64,000 nucleotides of DNA from Halorubrum aethiopicum. Its GTDB lineage: Archaea > Halobacteriota > Halobacteria > Halobacteriales > Haloferacaceae. Below, one piece after another: positions 9,082 to 17,484 of this stretch. Positions within the stretch are counted from its first letter, which is position 1. Every line of letters starts with the position of its first letter. The stretch covers positions 1,550,001-1,614,000 of the forward strand of contig NZ_LOAJ01000001.1 in the NCBI RefSeq assembly GCF_001542905.1. The letters run 5' to 3'. The notes beneath the pieces were generated by a model. It ran no database searches. It was not told the origin of the DNA and saw only the letters and a list, made by a program, of their open reading frames with translations. A program made the position numbers and the translations under genes.

Positions 9082-10518
9082 ATGACTGACTCGACCATCG
9101 ACGACCCGGCGGCGGACGAATCGACCCCCGAGAACCGACAGGAGGCCCGGGAGGGACCGGAGACCGACGACGAGGCCCCCGCGACCGACGACGTGGAGGC
9201 CGCGCTCCGGGGGGTCCGCGACCCCGACGCGGACGTGAGCGTCTTCGAGGCCGGAATCGTCGAGGACCTCTCGGTCGACGACGGCGCGGTCGCGATCGAG
9301 GCGGACCTGCGCGAGTTCCCGCCCGACGCGGCCGAGCGCGTGTCGGCCGCCATGGTGCGCGCCGCCTCCGACGTGTCGGGCGTCGAGAACGCCCGCGTCG
9401 AGCAGGCGGACCCGAGCCCGGACCTCGACGGACGGGCGTCGGGGATGTCGACCGCGGACCGGGTGATCGCGGTCGCGAGCACGAAGGGCGGGGTCGGCAA
9501 GACGACCGTCGCGACGACGCTGGCGTGCGCGCTCGCGGCCGGGAGCTCGGGGGACGGTCCCGGCGGCGACGCCGACCGGTCCGGGGTCGGCGATGCCGAC
9601 CGGTCCGGGGACGGCGACGGCGCGAGCGACACGAACGGCCCCTCGGTCGGCCTCTTCGACGCCGACATCTACGGGCCGAACGTCCCCTCGGTGGTCAACG
9701 CGAGCGGCCCGGTGTACAGCGACGACGACGGGAACCCGGTCCCCGTCGACGTCGGCGGGGACGGAGCCGGCTTGGAGGTGATGAGCGTCGGGCTGCTCTC
9801 CGACGACGGCCCGCTCGCGTGGCGCGGGGCGATGGCGCACGACGCGCTCTCGGACCTCTTCGAAACCACGGCCTGGAGCGACCCCGACACGGTCGTCGTC
9901 GACATGCCGCCCGGCACCGGCGACGTGGCCCTGACCACGCTCCAGGAGGTGCCGGTCGATGGGGTCGTCCTCGTCACGACGCCGTTCCACGCCGCCGTCT
10001 CCGACACCGCCCGCGCGCTGGAGCTGTTCGAGGAGAACGACGTGCCCGTGCTCGGCGTCGTCTCGAACATGGGGGAGTTCGTCTGCGACGAGTGCGGGAC
10101 CGCCCACGAGCTCTTCGACGGGGACGACCCGATCGAGGCGCTGGACCTCCCGATACTGGCCGATATCCCGTTCGACTCGGCGCTACAGGCGACGCCGGAG
10201 CCCTCGGTCGACGCGCTCCCCGAGGCCGCAGCCGATCTCGCCGCGGCGGTCGAGGAGCGCTACGGGGAGATCTGGGACGTCGACCCGCCCGCCGACGCCG
10301 TCGACCTGCGCGGCCTCGATCCCGAAATCAGGAAGGAGCGCGTCCGCGAGCGGTTCGAGTCGCTCGACGCCGGCGAGGAGTGTACGATCGTCAGCGACCG
10401 CGACCCCGCGCCGGTCCGGGGGTTCCTCCTCGAGTCGGTCGCGGCCGACGCGCTCCCGAGCTTCCGCGTCAAGCGGCAGAACCCCGAGACGTGGCTCGCC
10501 CGGGCGACGCGTCCCTGA
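9082..10518 (+). CDS. Mrp/NBP35-family Fe-S ATPase with MIP18 head and DUF2249 tail
   Basis: 478 aa. Predicted Fe-S cluster carrier. Domains: a MIP18/DUF59-like region (about 35-110); a deviant Walker A ATPase core (KGGVGKTT, 135-142) with VVDMPPGTGD and CxxC at Cys335/Cys338, the usual Fe-S-binding pair of Mrp; and a C-terminal DUF2249-like domain from about 405 (VDLRGLDP, then NPETWLARATR). The tail is unusual for Mrp. A 16-bp sequence repeated at a 24-bp spacing (9571-9610) adds an acidic loop just after the P-loop. The gene follows the HEAT gene by 51 nt and may serve nitrate reductase Fe-S maturation (inference). Confidence 0.85.
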   Translation: MTDSTIDDPAADESTPENRQEAREGPETDDEAPATDDVEAALRGVRDPDADVSVFEAGIVEDLSVDDGAVAIEADLREFPPDAAERVSAAMVRAASDVSGVENARVEQADPSPDLDGRASGMSTADRVIAVASTKGGVGKTTVATTLACALAAGSSGDGPGGDADRSGVGDADRSGDGDGASDTNGPSVGLFDADIYGPNVPSVVNASGPVYSDDDGNPVPVDVGGDGAGLEVMSVGLLSDDGPLAWRGAMAHDALSDLFETTAWSDPDTVVVDMPPGTGDVALTTLQEVPVDGVVLVTTPFHAAVSDTARALELFEENDVPVLGVVSNMGEFVCDECGTAHELFDGDDPIEALDLPILADIPFDSALQATPEPSVDALPEAAADLAAAVEERYGEIWDVDPPADAVDLRGLDPEIRKERVRERFESLDAGEECTIVSDRDPAPVRGFLLESVAADALPSFRVKRQNPETWLARATRP

Positions 10519-10564
10519 TCCGGGACCGAACCTCCCCGGGAGCCCGTGCGAGACGAGAGCCTGA

Positions 10565-10573
10565 ACTTTTATC
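10565..10573 (+). promoter_or_regulatory. Box A promoter for aldehyde oxidoreductase
   Basis: ACTTTTATC is centred about 27 nt before the ATG at 10597. This predicts a transcript beginning at or next to the start codon (leaderless). Confidence 0.6.
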
Positions 10574-10596
10574 GCCCGGCCGCCGTAGTGGGTCGT

Positions 10597-12315
10597 ATGA
10601 AACACGCACAGGGGGAACTCCTCTCGATCGACCTGACGGACAGGACGGTCACGACGGAGCCGATCGACGACGTGCTCTCGGAGTTCATCGGAGGACGAGG
10701 GCTCAACACCCGCCTCGCCTACGAGCGGATCCCGTTCGACGCCGACCCGCTCGGCCCGGAGAACCGGATCTACTTCTCGACGGGGCCGATGCAGTACTCC
10801 ACGACCTCGTACACGGGACGCATGGCCGCGACGAGCGTCTCGCCGCTCACGAACGGGATGTTCTCCTCGAACGCGGGGGGGTTCCTCTCGCGGAACTTCA
10901 CCGGCGCGGGGTACGCCGCCGTCGAGATCGTCGGCGCGAGCGACGACCTGCTCGCGATCCACGTGCGCGAGGCCGACGAGGACGGCGCGCCGACCGTCGA
11001 GTTCGAGGAGGTCCCGGAGCTCGAGCAGGCGGAGGTGCCGGCGGTGTCGGACCACGTCGAGGCGGAACGCGACCTGGAGCCGGAACACCTGGCGTGTATC
11101 GGCCCGGCCGGCGAGAACGGGGTCCGGTTCGCGTCGATCATGACCTCCGAGACGCGCGCGTTCGGACGCGGCGGGCTCGGGGCCGTCCTCGGCGCGAAGG
11201 GCGTGAAGGCGCTCAGCTTCGACGGCGACGCCGACGCCGAGATCGAGCTCGACTGGCCCGCTGACGCCGGGGAGATCCACCGCGAGGCGGCGACCTCGGA
11301 CTCGATCATGAAACGGCAGGGGACGACGAGCGTGACGGAGCTGTCGAACGAGATGGAGGCGCTTCCCACCTACTACTTCTCCGAGCAGTCCTTCGAGGGC
11401 GTCGAGGGCATCTCCGGCGACCGCGTCGAGGAGAAGAAGTACAAGAAGGGGACCTGCTCGAACTGCGCGTTCGCGTGTAAGCTGCCGACCCGCGACGAGG
11501 AGCGCGGCATCGAGACGGAGGGCCCCGAGTTCGAGACGGTGATGGCGTTCGGCAGCAACGCCGGCGTCGACAAGATGGTGGACGTGATGGCGGCGAACCA
11601 GCTGTGTGACGAGCTCGGCATGGACACCATCTCCTGTGGGAACGTGGTCTCGATGTTCCTCGAGAGCGAGGACGAGTTCGGCAACGCCGAGCTCGTCCGC
11701 TCGGTGGTCGAGCAGATCGCCTACCGCGAGGGCGTCGGCGACAAGCTCGCGGAGGGGATCCACCGGGCCCACGAGGAGTTCGGCGCGGATGACTGGACGG
11801 TGAAGGGGATGACCTTCTCGGCGCACGACGGCCGGTCGCTCAACGGCCAGGGGCTCGCGTTCGCGACCGCGAACCGCGGGGCCGACCACATGTACGCCGA
11901 GTTCTACCCGTACGAGTACCCGCTCGTGAGCAAGGAGGACGCCTTCGAGCCGAGCGGACTCGACGGGAAGCCGCCGAAGATCGTCGAGAAGGAGAACCGG
12001 AACGCCATCCTCGACTCCGCGGTCATCTGTAAGTTCTCGCGGGGCGTCGTCACCGACGACCGGCTCGCGGCGCTTCTCGACGCCGACTACGAGGACCTGA
12101 TCGCGACCGGCGGCCGGGTCGTCGAGATGGAGCGCGCGTTCAACAACGCCCGCGGCTTCGACCGCGGCGACGACACGCTCCCGTACGCCGACCAGATCGA
12201 GGGGTTCGACGAGGGGCTCTCCGAGTACTACGCGATCCGCGGCTGGAACGACGACGGGACCGTTCCGGGGTACGACGACGTGGTCGGCCCGGCCGCGGGC
12301 ACGGCCGACGACTGA
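10597..12315 (+). CDS. aor: Aldehyde:ferredoxin oxidoreductase (tungsten/Mo-pterin)
   Basis: 572 aa. Oxidises aldehydes to carboxylic acids with ferredoxin as acceptor, using a W- or Mo-bis-pterin and one [4Fe-4S] cluster. Visible features: N-terminal GGRGLNTRLAYERIP, pterin-binding GRGGLGAVLGAKGVKAL, cluster ligands Cys287-x2-Cys290-x3-Cys294, and a distal Cys478. Length is close to family norm (about 600). I chose ATG 10597 because box A lies at leaderless spacing; the longer frame from 10546 has no homologous extension. It has its own promoter, so is probably separate from the nar operon despite adjacency. Confidence 0.9.
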   Translation: MKHAQGELLSIDLTDRTVTTEPIDDVLSEFIGGRGLNTRLAYERIPFDADPLGPENRIYFSTGPMQYSTTSYTGRMAATSVSPLTNGMFSSNAGGFLSRNFTGAGYAAVEIVGASDDLLAIHVREADEDGAPTVEFEEVPELEQAEVPAVSDHVEAERDLEPEHLACIGPAGENGVRFASIMTSETRAFGRGGLGAVLGAKGVKALSFDGDADAEIELDWPADAGEIHREAATSDSIMKRQGTTSVTELSNEMEALPTYYFSEQSFEGVEGISGDRVEEKKYKKGTCSNCAFACKLPTRDEERGIETEGPEFETVMAFGSNAGVDKMVDVMAANQLCDELGMDTISCGNVVSMFLESEDEFGNAELVRSVVEQIAYREGVGDKLAEGIHRAHEEFGADDWTVKGMTFSAHDGRSLNGQGLAFATANRGADHMYAEFYPYEYPLVSKEDAFEPSGLDGKPPKIVEKENRNAILDSAVICKFSRGVVTDDRLAALLDADYEDLIATGGRVVEMERAFNNARGFDRGDDTLPYADQIEGFDEGLSEYYAIRGWNDDGTVPGYDDVVGPAAGTADD

Positions 12316-12319
12316 CCGG

Positions 12320-13864
12320 TCACTCCGCGCGCCCCGCGACGGCGGTCGCCGAGTCGACGCCGCGGAACTCGAAGCGCGCGCCCTCGGCGTCGTCGGCGAG
12401 CGAGACGGACCACCCGTGCGCATCGGCCACCTCGGCGACGATCTTCAGCCCGAAGCCGGTCCCGTCGGGGTCGGTCGAGACGCCCGCGGCGAACGCGTCC
12501 TCGCGGAACTCCTCGGGGATCCCCGGTCCGTCGTCGGCGACGTAGAACCCCGACCCGTCCTCGAGGGCGCCGATCTCGATCGTCACTCCCTCGCCGCCGT
12601 GGGTGACGGCGTTGGCGATCAGGTTCTCGATCGCCTGCCGCAGCCGGCTCCGGTCCGCCCGAAAGCGCAGGTCCTCGCCCACGACGAGCGAGGCGTCCGC
12701 GGTGTCGACGTTCGCCCAACACTCCTCGGCGAGCGCCGAGAGCGTCACCGGCTCCGTCTCGTCTATCCCCTCGCCCTGTCTGGCGAGCGCCAGCATGTCC
12801 TCCACGAGCGCGTCCATCCGGTCGAGCGACCGGGCGACGGTGTCGATCTCCGGGGGCTCCTCGCCCTCTCCTTCGAGCCGGTCGCGGATCAACTCGAGGT
12901 TCCCGCGCGCGACGTTGAGCGGGTTCCGCAGGTCGTGTGAGACGAGCCCGGCGAACTCCTCGAGCCGGTCGCGTTCGCGGGCGACCTCGTCCTCGCGGAC
13001 CCGGAGCTGGCGTTCGCGTTCGATCCGGACGAACACCATGGTCACGGTCGCCGCCCAGAGGCGCGCGACGGCGAGGTCCGACTCGTCGAAGGCGTCGCGC
13101 CGCGTGGAGCCGATGTCGATGACGCCGTAGCGCCCGAGCGGCAGGACGAGCTCGCTCCGGATCGGGGAGTCGGGGTTGTAGCGGTCCGGCTCCGCGTGGG
13201 TGTCGACGACGTACTCCGGGTCGCCGGACTCGAACACCTCCCAGGAGATGCTCGGGTCGTCGCCGGTGAACCGCGGGTGGTCGCCGACGACCTCCTCGGC
13301 CGCGTCGGTCCAGGCGACCGGTTCGAGGGCGTCCGTCTCCTCGTCGTACAGCCAGAGCGCCGCGATCGGGTGGTCGAGCACGTCCTCGACGTACTCGACG
13401 GCCGCCTCCGCGGCGACGACCCGGTCGGTCGTCTTCAGCAGCTCCTGGGTCGCCTCGTGGAGCGCCTCCAGCGTCCGCGTCCGGCGGTGGAGCTCGGCCT
13501 GCTTCTCGCGTTTCTCCCTGACGTCGACCATCGTGACGACGAGGTACGTCTCCCCGTCCCGCTCGAACGGCCCGAGGCTGACGGTCACGGGGACCTCGCT
13601 CCCGTCGGCCCGGCGGGCGACGAGCTCGAGGCTCGCGGCCATCGACCGCGGCGCGGGATCGGTCACGTACCGCTCGAGGTCGTCGCCGGAGTCGCCGCCG
13701 TACGGGTCGTACAGCAGCGATCCGACGTCGGACCCCTCCAGTTCGGCGGGGTCGTACCCGAGCACGTCCTCGACGCGGCCGTTGCCGGCGCGGACGACGC
13801 CGTCGGTGTCGACGACGATGACCGGGTCGGGGAGTCCGTCGAGCGCCTCGGGGAACCGGTCCAT
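12320..13864 (-). CDS. PAS-GAF sensor histidine kinase, soluble
   Basis: 514 aa. Cytoplasmic sensor kinase: PAS domain (about 5-115, DPVIVVDTDGVV), GAF-like domain (about 130-290), HisKA dimerisation box with phospho-acceptor His310 in LVSHDLRNPLNVARG, and HATPase domain (about 400-510) with NLIANAVTHG, DDGPGIPEE and GTGFGLKIV intact. No membrane helices. No response regulator lies next to it, as is common for haloarchaeal kinases. It ends 5 nt from the convergent aor gene. It is probably co-transcribed with the DUF5806-like gene upstream (6-nt gap). The signal is unknown; redox or energy sensing is a guess from neighbours. Confidence 0.9.
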   Translation of the reverse strand: MDRFPEALDGLPDPVIVVDTDGVVRAGNGRVEDVLGYDPAELEGSDVGSLLYDPYGGDSGDDLERYVTDPAPRSMAASLELVARRADGSEVPVTVSLGPFERDGETYLVVTMVDVREKREKQAELHRRTRTLEALHEATQELLKTTDRVVAAEAAVEYVEDVLDHPIAALWLYDEETDALEPVAWTDAAEEVVGDHPRFTGDDPSISWEVFESGDPEYVVDTHAEPDRYNPDSPIRSELVLPLGRYGVIDIGSTRRDAFDESDLAVARLWAATVTMVFVRIERERQLRVREDEVARERDRLEEFAGLVSHDLRNPLNVARGNLELIRDRLEGEGEEPPEIDTVARSLDRMDALVEDMLALARQGEGIDETEPVTLSALAEECWANVDTADASLVVGEDLRFRADRSRLRQAIENLIANAVTHGGEGVTIEIGALEDGSGFYVADDGPGIPEEFREDAFAAGVSTDPDGTGFGLKIVAEVADAHGWSVSLADDAEGARFEFRGVDSATAVAGRAE

Positions 13865-13870
13865 GGCCTC

Positions 13871-14604
13871 TTACTCCTCCGCGGGCTCGTGGACGTGACC
13901 GCACTCCGGACAGCGGACCTCCTCGCCGCGGAGGTCCGCCGAGGAGGCCCGGACCTCGCGCATCACCTCCGAGATCCGGTCCTCGGCGTCGAGCTCGTCC
14001 GCGACCGCGAGGTCGACGCCTTCGACCTCCAGGAGGAACTTCGCGACCTCGGTCACCTCGTACATCATCTCGTCTAAGTCCTCCGCGGTGAAGAAGCCGG
14101 ACATCGCGCCGTAGAGGAACGTCGCGCCCGCCTTCGTCACCTTCTCCTCGAAGGAGTAGCGCGCCTGGTTGACCGCCTGCGGCGTGTACGTGTCGGTCAT
14201 GAAGGGGACGAGTTCGGGGAGGTTCTCGCCGATCTTCGTCATCTCGACGCCGGTCTCCGTGCGGAAGTCCGCACAGAGCCGCGCGATCGCCCACTCGCGG
14301 GCCGTGACGTACGTCCGGTCCCGAAGGAACTCGTTAACGCGCTCGTAGCGCGCCCCGTCCATCTTCTTGAACCGCTCGTACTTGCGTACGTCGGGGGGAC
14401 GTCGTCGGCGGAGTCGGCGTCGGTGGCGTCCTCAGCGTCGGCGGTGTCGGCGTCGTCGGTGTCAGCGTTTCGTTCGTCACCGCCGGGGGCGGTTCCGGCG
14501 TCGTCGGAGCCGGCGGAGGTCCCGTCCCCGTCGCCGCGGTCGCCCGGATCGGTCGCCCCGTCGTCAGTCGGGGCGTCGGCGGAGGAGCCGGAAGGATCGG
14601 TCAT
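13871..14604 (-). pseudogene. DUF5806-like haloarchaeal protein, frameshifted at a G run
   Basis: Two pieces in different frames. The 5' piece (14604 to about 14399) encodes an acidic Asp/Ala-rich N-terminus ending ADSADDVPP. The 3' piece encodes DVRKYERFKKMDGARYERVNEFL and onward through the conserved body, ending with a CPEC zinc-type motif near the C-terminus. They join in frame if the six-G run at 14393-14398 (+ strand) had one more G. Either a sequencing error, a real recent mutation, or translation from the internal ATG at 14362 (163 aa). The intact protein would be about 244 aa. Function unknown. I believe this matches DUF5806 but cannot verify it. Confidence 0.75.
14393..14398. other. 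Homopolymer G6 at frameshift site
   Basis: Run of six G between the two frames of the DUF5806-like gene. One additional G would join them. Confidence 0.8.
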
Positions 14605-14692
14605 GTCCCATCACACTCGACCGGCGGATGAAAGGGTTGTGGGTGGGCGTCGGGACGCCGTCTCGAACGCGGTGCCGTCCCGCACGGCGAAC

Positions 14693-14702
14693 CCTTTTGA
14701 AA
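14693..14702 (+). promoter_or_regulatory. Box A promoter for uspA-acetyltransferase pair
   Basis: CCTTTTGAAA is centred about 27 nt before ATG 14724, giving a predicted leaderless transcript. Confidence 0.5.
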
Positions 14703-14723
14703 CCGGCGCGCGAGGTGGGAGGC

Positions 14724-15092
14724 ATGAAGGTGCTCTGTGGGATCGGCGGAAGCGACGACTCGCTCCGGGCGCTCGAGCGGACGGTCGACCGCGCGGCCGT
14801 CGCCGGCGACGAACTCACCGTCGCGGTCGTGGAGAACCCGGACTCCGACGCCGCCGTCGAGGAGGTAGTGAAGCGAGCGGAGGAGGCGATAGACGACGCC
14901 GGGATCGACGCGGAGGTCCGACGCGTCGAGGGCGATCCGGGGAGCCGGCTCGTGGACATCGCCGAGCGGGAGGGGTTCGACGAGATCGTCCTCGGCGGGG
15001 GACAGACCAGCCCGATGGGGAAGATCACGATCGGCCCGATCGCCGAGTTCGTCCTGTTGAACAGCATGACGTCGGTCACGCTGGTCAGATGA
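14724..15092 (+). CDS. UspA-family universal stress protein, short
   Basis: 122 aa. Single UspA (adenine nucleotide alpha-hydrolase-like) domain: MKVLCGIGGSDDS at the N-terminus, and a C-terminal GGGQTSPMGKITIGPIAEFV segment in place of the classical ATP-binding G-2X-G-9X-G motif, which is partly retained. Slightly shorter than the usual 140 aa. Start chosen by box A spacing. The stop overlaps the ATG of the acetyltransferase, so the two are translationally linked. Role in stress survival is family-level knowledge; the specific stress is unknown. Confidence 0.85.
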   Translation: MKVLCGIGGSDDSLRALERTVDRAAVAGDELTVAVVENPDSDAAVEEVVKRAEEAIDDAGIDAEVRRVEGDPGSRLVDIAEREGFDEIVLGGGQTSPMGKITIGPIAEFVLLNSMTSVTLVR

Positions 15093-15652
15093 ACGACCGT
15101 CGATACCCGGATGCGGCCGCCGACCGGTTCGAGCCGCCCCCGATCGCGTTCGCCGACCGCGAGGGCCGCGAGATCGAGATACGCGCCTACGACGGCTCCG
15201 AGGAGACCGACGAGGCGCTGGTGTCGATGTACACCGCCTTCGACCCGTCGGACCGCGCGCAGGGGATCCCGCCGGGCGGGGAAAAGCGGGTCCGCGAGTG
15301 GCTCGAGGCGATCCTCACCGACGACTGTCTCAACGTCGTCGCCTGGTGTGGCGACGAGGTGGCGGGCCACGCGACGCTCGTCCCCGACGACGACGCCTAC
15401 GAGCTCGCGATCTTCGTCCACCAGACGTACCAGGAGGCCGGGATCGGGACGCGGCTCATCAGCGGCCTGCTCGGCCACGGCCAGGCCGAGGGCGTCGAGA
15501 AGGTGTGGCTCACCGTCGAGCGGTGGAACCGCGCCGCGGTGTCGCTCTACGAGAAGATCGGCTTCGAGACCTCCAACGCCGAGAGCTTCGAGCTGGAGAT
15601 GGCGCTCCGGCTGAACGAGTCGGCGGACGAGGAGTCAGGCGCCGGGGAGTAG
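15089..15652 (+). CDS. GNAT-family N-acetyltransferase
   Basis: 187 aa, ATG overlapping the uspA stop. Transfers an acetyl group from acetyl-CoA to an unknown amine. The GNAT fold is visible from about residue 30: IEIRAYDGSEETDEALVSMY, the core strand NVVAWCGDEVAGHATLV, the acetyl-CoA-binding motif A segment AIFVHQTYQEAGIGTRL (a Q/R-x-x-G-x-G/A type loop), and motif B VSLYEKIGFET. Pairing with UspA resembles the Gcn5-domain/UspA combinations seen in some bacterial lysine acetyltransferases; whether it modifies proteins here is inference. Confidence 0.85.
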   Translation: MNDRRYPDAAADRFEPPPIAFADREGREIEIRAYDGSEETDEALVSMYTAFDPSDRAQGIPPGGEKRVREWLEAILTDDCLNVVAWCGDEVAGHATLVPDDDAYELAIFVHQTYQEAGIGTRLISGLLGHGQAEGVEKVWLTVERWNRAAVSLYEKIGFETSNAESFELEMALRLNESADEESGAGE

Positions 15653-15677
15653 AAAGGGACGCCGCCGCGGGAGGCCA

Positions 15678-15687
15678 CGCTTTTGGT
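15678..15687 (+). promoter_or_regulatory. Box A promoter for aldo/keto reductase
   Basis: A CGCTTTTGG element is centred about 26 nt before ATG 15709 (leaderless spacing). Confidence 0.45.
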
Positions 15688-15708
15688 CCGGCCCGCCGAT
15701 CCGTTCGC

Positions 15709-16725
15709 ATGGACTATCGACGGTTGGGGTCGACGGGAACGAAGGTCTCCGAACTCTGTTTCGGCACGTGGCGGTTCGGCCGACGGACGGGTGGCGTCCT
15801 CGAGACGGACGAGGAGCGGGCACACGCCCTCCTCGACGCCTTCGCCGACCGCGGCGGCAACTTCATCGACACCGCGAACGTCTACGGCGACCCGAACGGG
15901 ACGAGCGAGGAGTACGTCGGGAACTGGCTCGCGGAGCGTGACCGCGAGAAGTACGTGCTCGCCTCGAAGGTGTACTTCGACTTCGACGACTCCCATCCGA
16001 ACGGCTCGGGCCTCTCACGGACCCACGTCCGCAACCAGATCGAGGGGACGCTCGACCGGCTCGACACCGACTACCTCGACCTGTACTACATCCACCGGTG
16101 GGACGAGGAGACGCCGATCGAGGAGACGCTGTCGGCGCTCGACGGGCTCGTCGAGTCGGGGAGGGTGAACTACCTCGGCGCGTCGACGATGGCGGCCTGG
16201 CAGCTGGCGAAGGCGCTCTGGAAGTCCGACGTGAACGACTACGAGCGCTTCGAGGTGACCCAGCCGCTGTTTCACGCGGGCTACTACGAGGACGTCGAGG
16301 AGTACCTCTCGGTCGCGGCCGACCAAGACCTCGCGGTGTGTCCGTACTCGCCGCTGGCCGGCGGCTTCCTCACGGGCAAGTACACCCGCGCGGACCCCGA
16401 CGACCCGAAGTCGGTTCGGGCCCCCGACGGCTCCCGCGGGAGCTTCGACGAGCGGTTCGAGCGGTTCTACCTCTCCGAGCGCGGCTGGAAGGTGCTCGAC
16501 GCGGTCCGCGCGGTCGCCGACGAGGTCGACGCCACCCCCGCGCAGGTGGCGCTGCGCTGGCTCATGGACCAACAAGAGTTCACCTGCGTCCCCATCGTCG
16601 GCGCGCGCACGGTCGACCAGTTGGAGGAGAACCTCGGGGCCGCCGAGGTGTCGATGGCGGCGGACCAACACGACCGGATCACGGACGCCAGATACGACGA
16701 GGACGGCCGGCGCTGGGGCCACTGA
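15709..16725 (+). CDS. Aldo/keto reductase
   Basis: 338 aa. NAD(P)H-dependent reductase of aldehydes or ketones with the (beta/alpha)8 fold. The catalytic tetrad is complete: Asp54 and Tyr59 (FIDTANVYG), Lys87 (LASKVYF) and His129 (YYIHRWDE). The C-terminal cofactor-binding segment reads VPIVGARTVDQLEENL, typical of the YakC/voltage-channel-beta-like AKR subfamily. Preceded by its own promoter 56 nt after the acetyltransferase; followed by a convergent gene. Substrate unknown. Confidence 0.9.
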   Translation: MDYRRLGSTGTKVSELCFGTWRFGRRTGGVLETDEERAHALLDAFADRGGNFIDTANVYGDPNGTSEEYVGNWLAERDREKYVLASKVYFDFDDSHPNGSGLSRTHVRNQIEGTLDRLDTDYLDLYYIHRWDEETPIEETLSALDGLVESGRVNYLGASTMAAWQLAKALWKSDVNDYERFEVTQPLFHAGYYEDVEEYLSVAADQDLAVCPYSPLAGGFLTGKYTRADPDDPKSVRAPDGSRGSFDERFERFYLSERGWKVLDAVRAVADEVDATPAQVALRWLMDQQEFTCVPIVGARTVDQLEENLGAAEVSMAADQHDRITDARYDEDGRRWGH

Positions 16726-16761
16726 GCCGACATCGGGTCGAAGTAGGGCGATCCGGCGAAT

Positions 16762-17484
16762 TCAGCCGTCCAGTTCGGCGAGATCCGCCGGCGTGTCCAC
16801 GTCCGCGGTGACGCCGGGGTCGTCGACGGCGACGAGCGCCGACCGGTCGCTTCCGAGGAGAACCGCCCGCCCGCCGACGTCCCCCTCTACCCCGCGGAGG
16901 TCGTCGAAGTGCCGGCGGGCGAACAGGACGGGGTTCCCCCGTCGCCCGTCGTGTGCGGCGGCGAGCGCGTCGCCGACTCCCGCGCCGTGAGCCGCGAGCA
17001 GGGCCTCGACCGTCTCCGGAGAGACGGACGGCATGTCGCCCGGCAGGAAGACGGCCGCGTCCGCGTCGGTCCTCGCGACCGCCTCGACGCCGGCCCGTAC
17101 CGAGGTCGACTGTCCCCGCTCGTAGGTCGGGTTCTCGACGAACCGCACGTCGAGGTCCGCGAGCGCCGACCGCACCCGGTCCGCCTCGTGTCCGAGGACG
17201 ACGACGATGTCGAGGCCGGCCGCGAGCAGCGTCTCGGCGGCGTGGCGGACCACCGGCTTCCCGTCGAGGTCCGCGAGCAGTTTGTTCGCGTCGCCGTACC
17301 GACTGCTCGTGCCGGCGGCCAGGAGGACGCCGGCGACGGCTGGACGGTCGGCGCTCGTGCGGTCGATCGCGTCGGCGTCGACGGTCGGGAGGCCGGTCGC
17401 GTCGGTCGTTCGATCCGTCGCCGTCCGATCCTCCGTCATCCGATCCTCCGTCATCCGATCCGCCGCCGTCCGGTCTCCCGTCAT
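16762..17484 (-). CDS. mocA: MocA-type molybdopterin nucleotidyltransferase
   Basis: 240 aa. Likely CTP (or GTP) transferase that adds a nucleotide to molybdopterin, giving the cytosine dinucleotide form used by CO-dehydrogenase and xanthine-dehydrogenase type enzymes. Motifs: LAAGTSSRYG (55-64), NK at 67-68, and the Mg-binding LPGDMPS with Asp150. The first 45 residues are low complexity, with the repeat DRMTEDRMTEDR encoded by near-identical 15-bp units. The real start may therefore be near VAGVLLAAG. The ATG overlaps the moeA stop. Context (moeA upstream, cox cluster divergent) favours MocA over MobA. Confidence 0.8.
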   Translation of the reverse strand: MTGDRTAADRMTEDRMTEDRTATDRTTDATGLPTVDADAIDRTSADRPAVAGVLLAAGTSSRYGDANKLLADLDGKPVVRHAAETLLAAGLDIVVVLGHEADRVRSALADLDVRFVENPTYERGQSTSVRAGVEAVARTDADAAVFLPGDMPSVSPETVEALLAAHGAGVGDALAAAHDGRRGNPVLFARRHFDDLRGVEGDVGGRAVLLGSDRSALVAVDDPGVTADVDTPADLAELDG

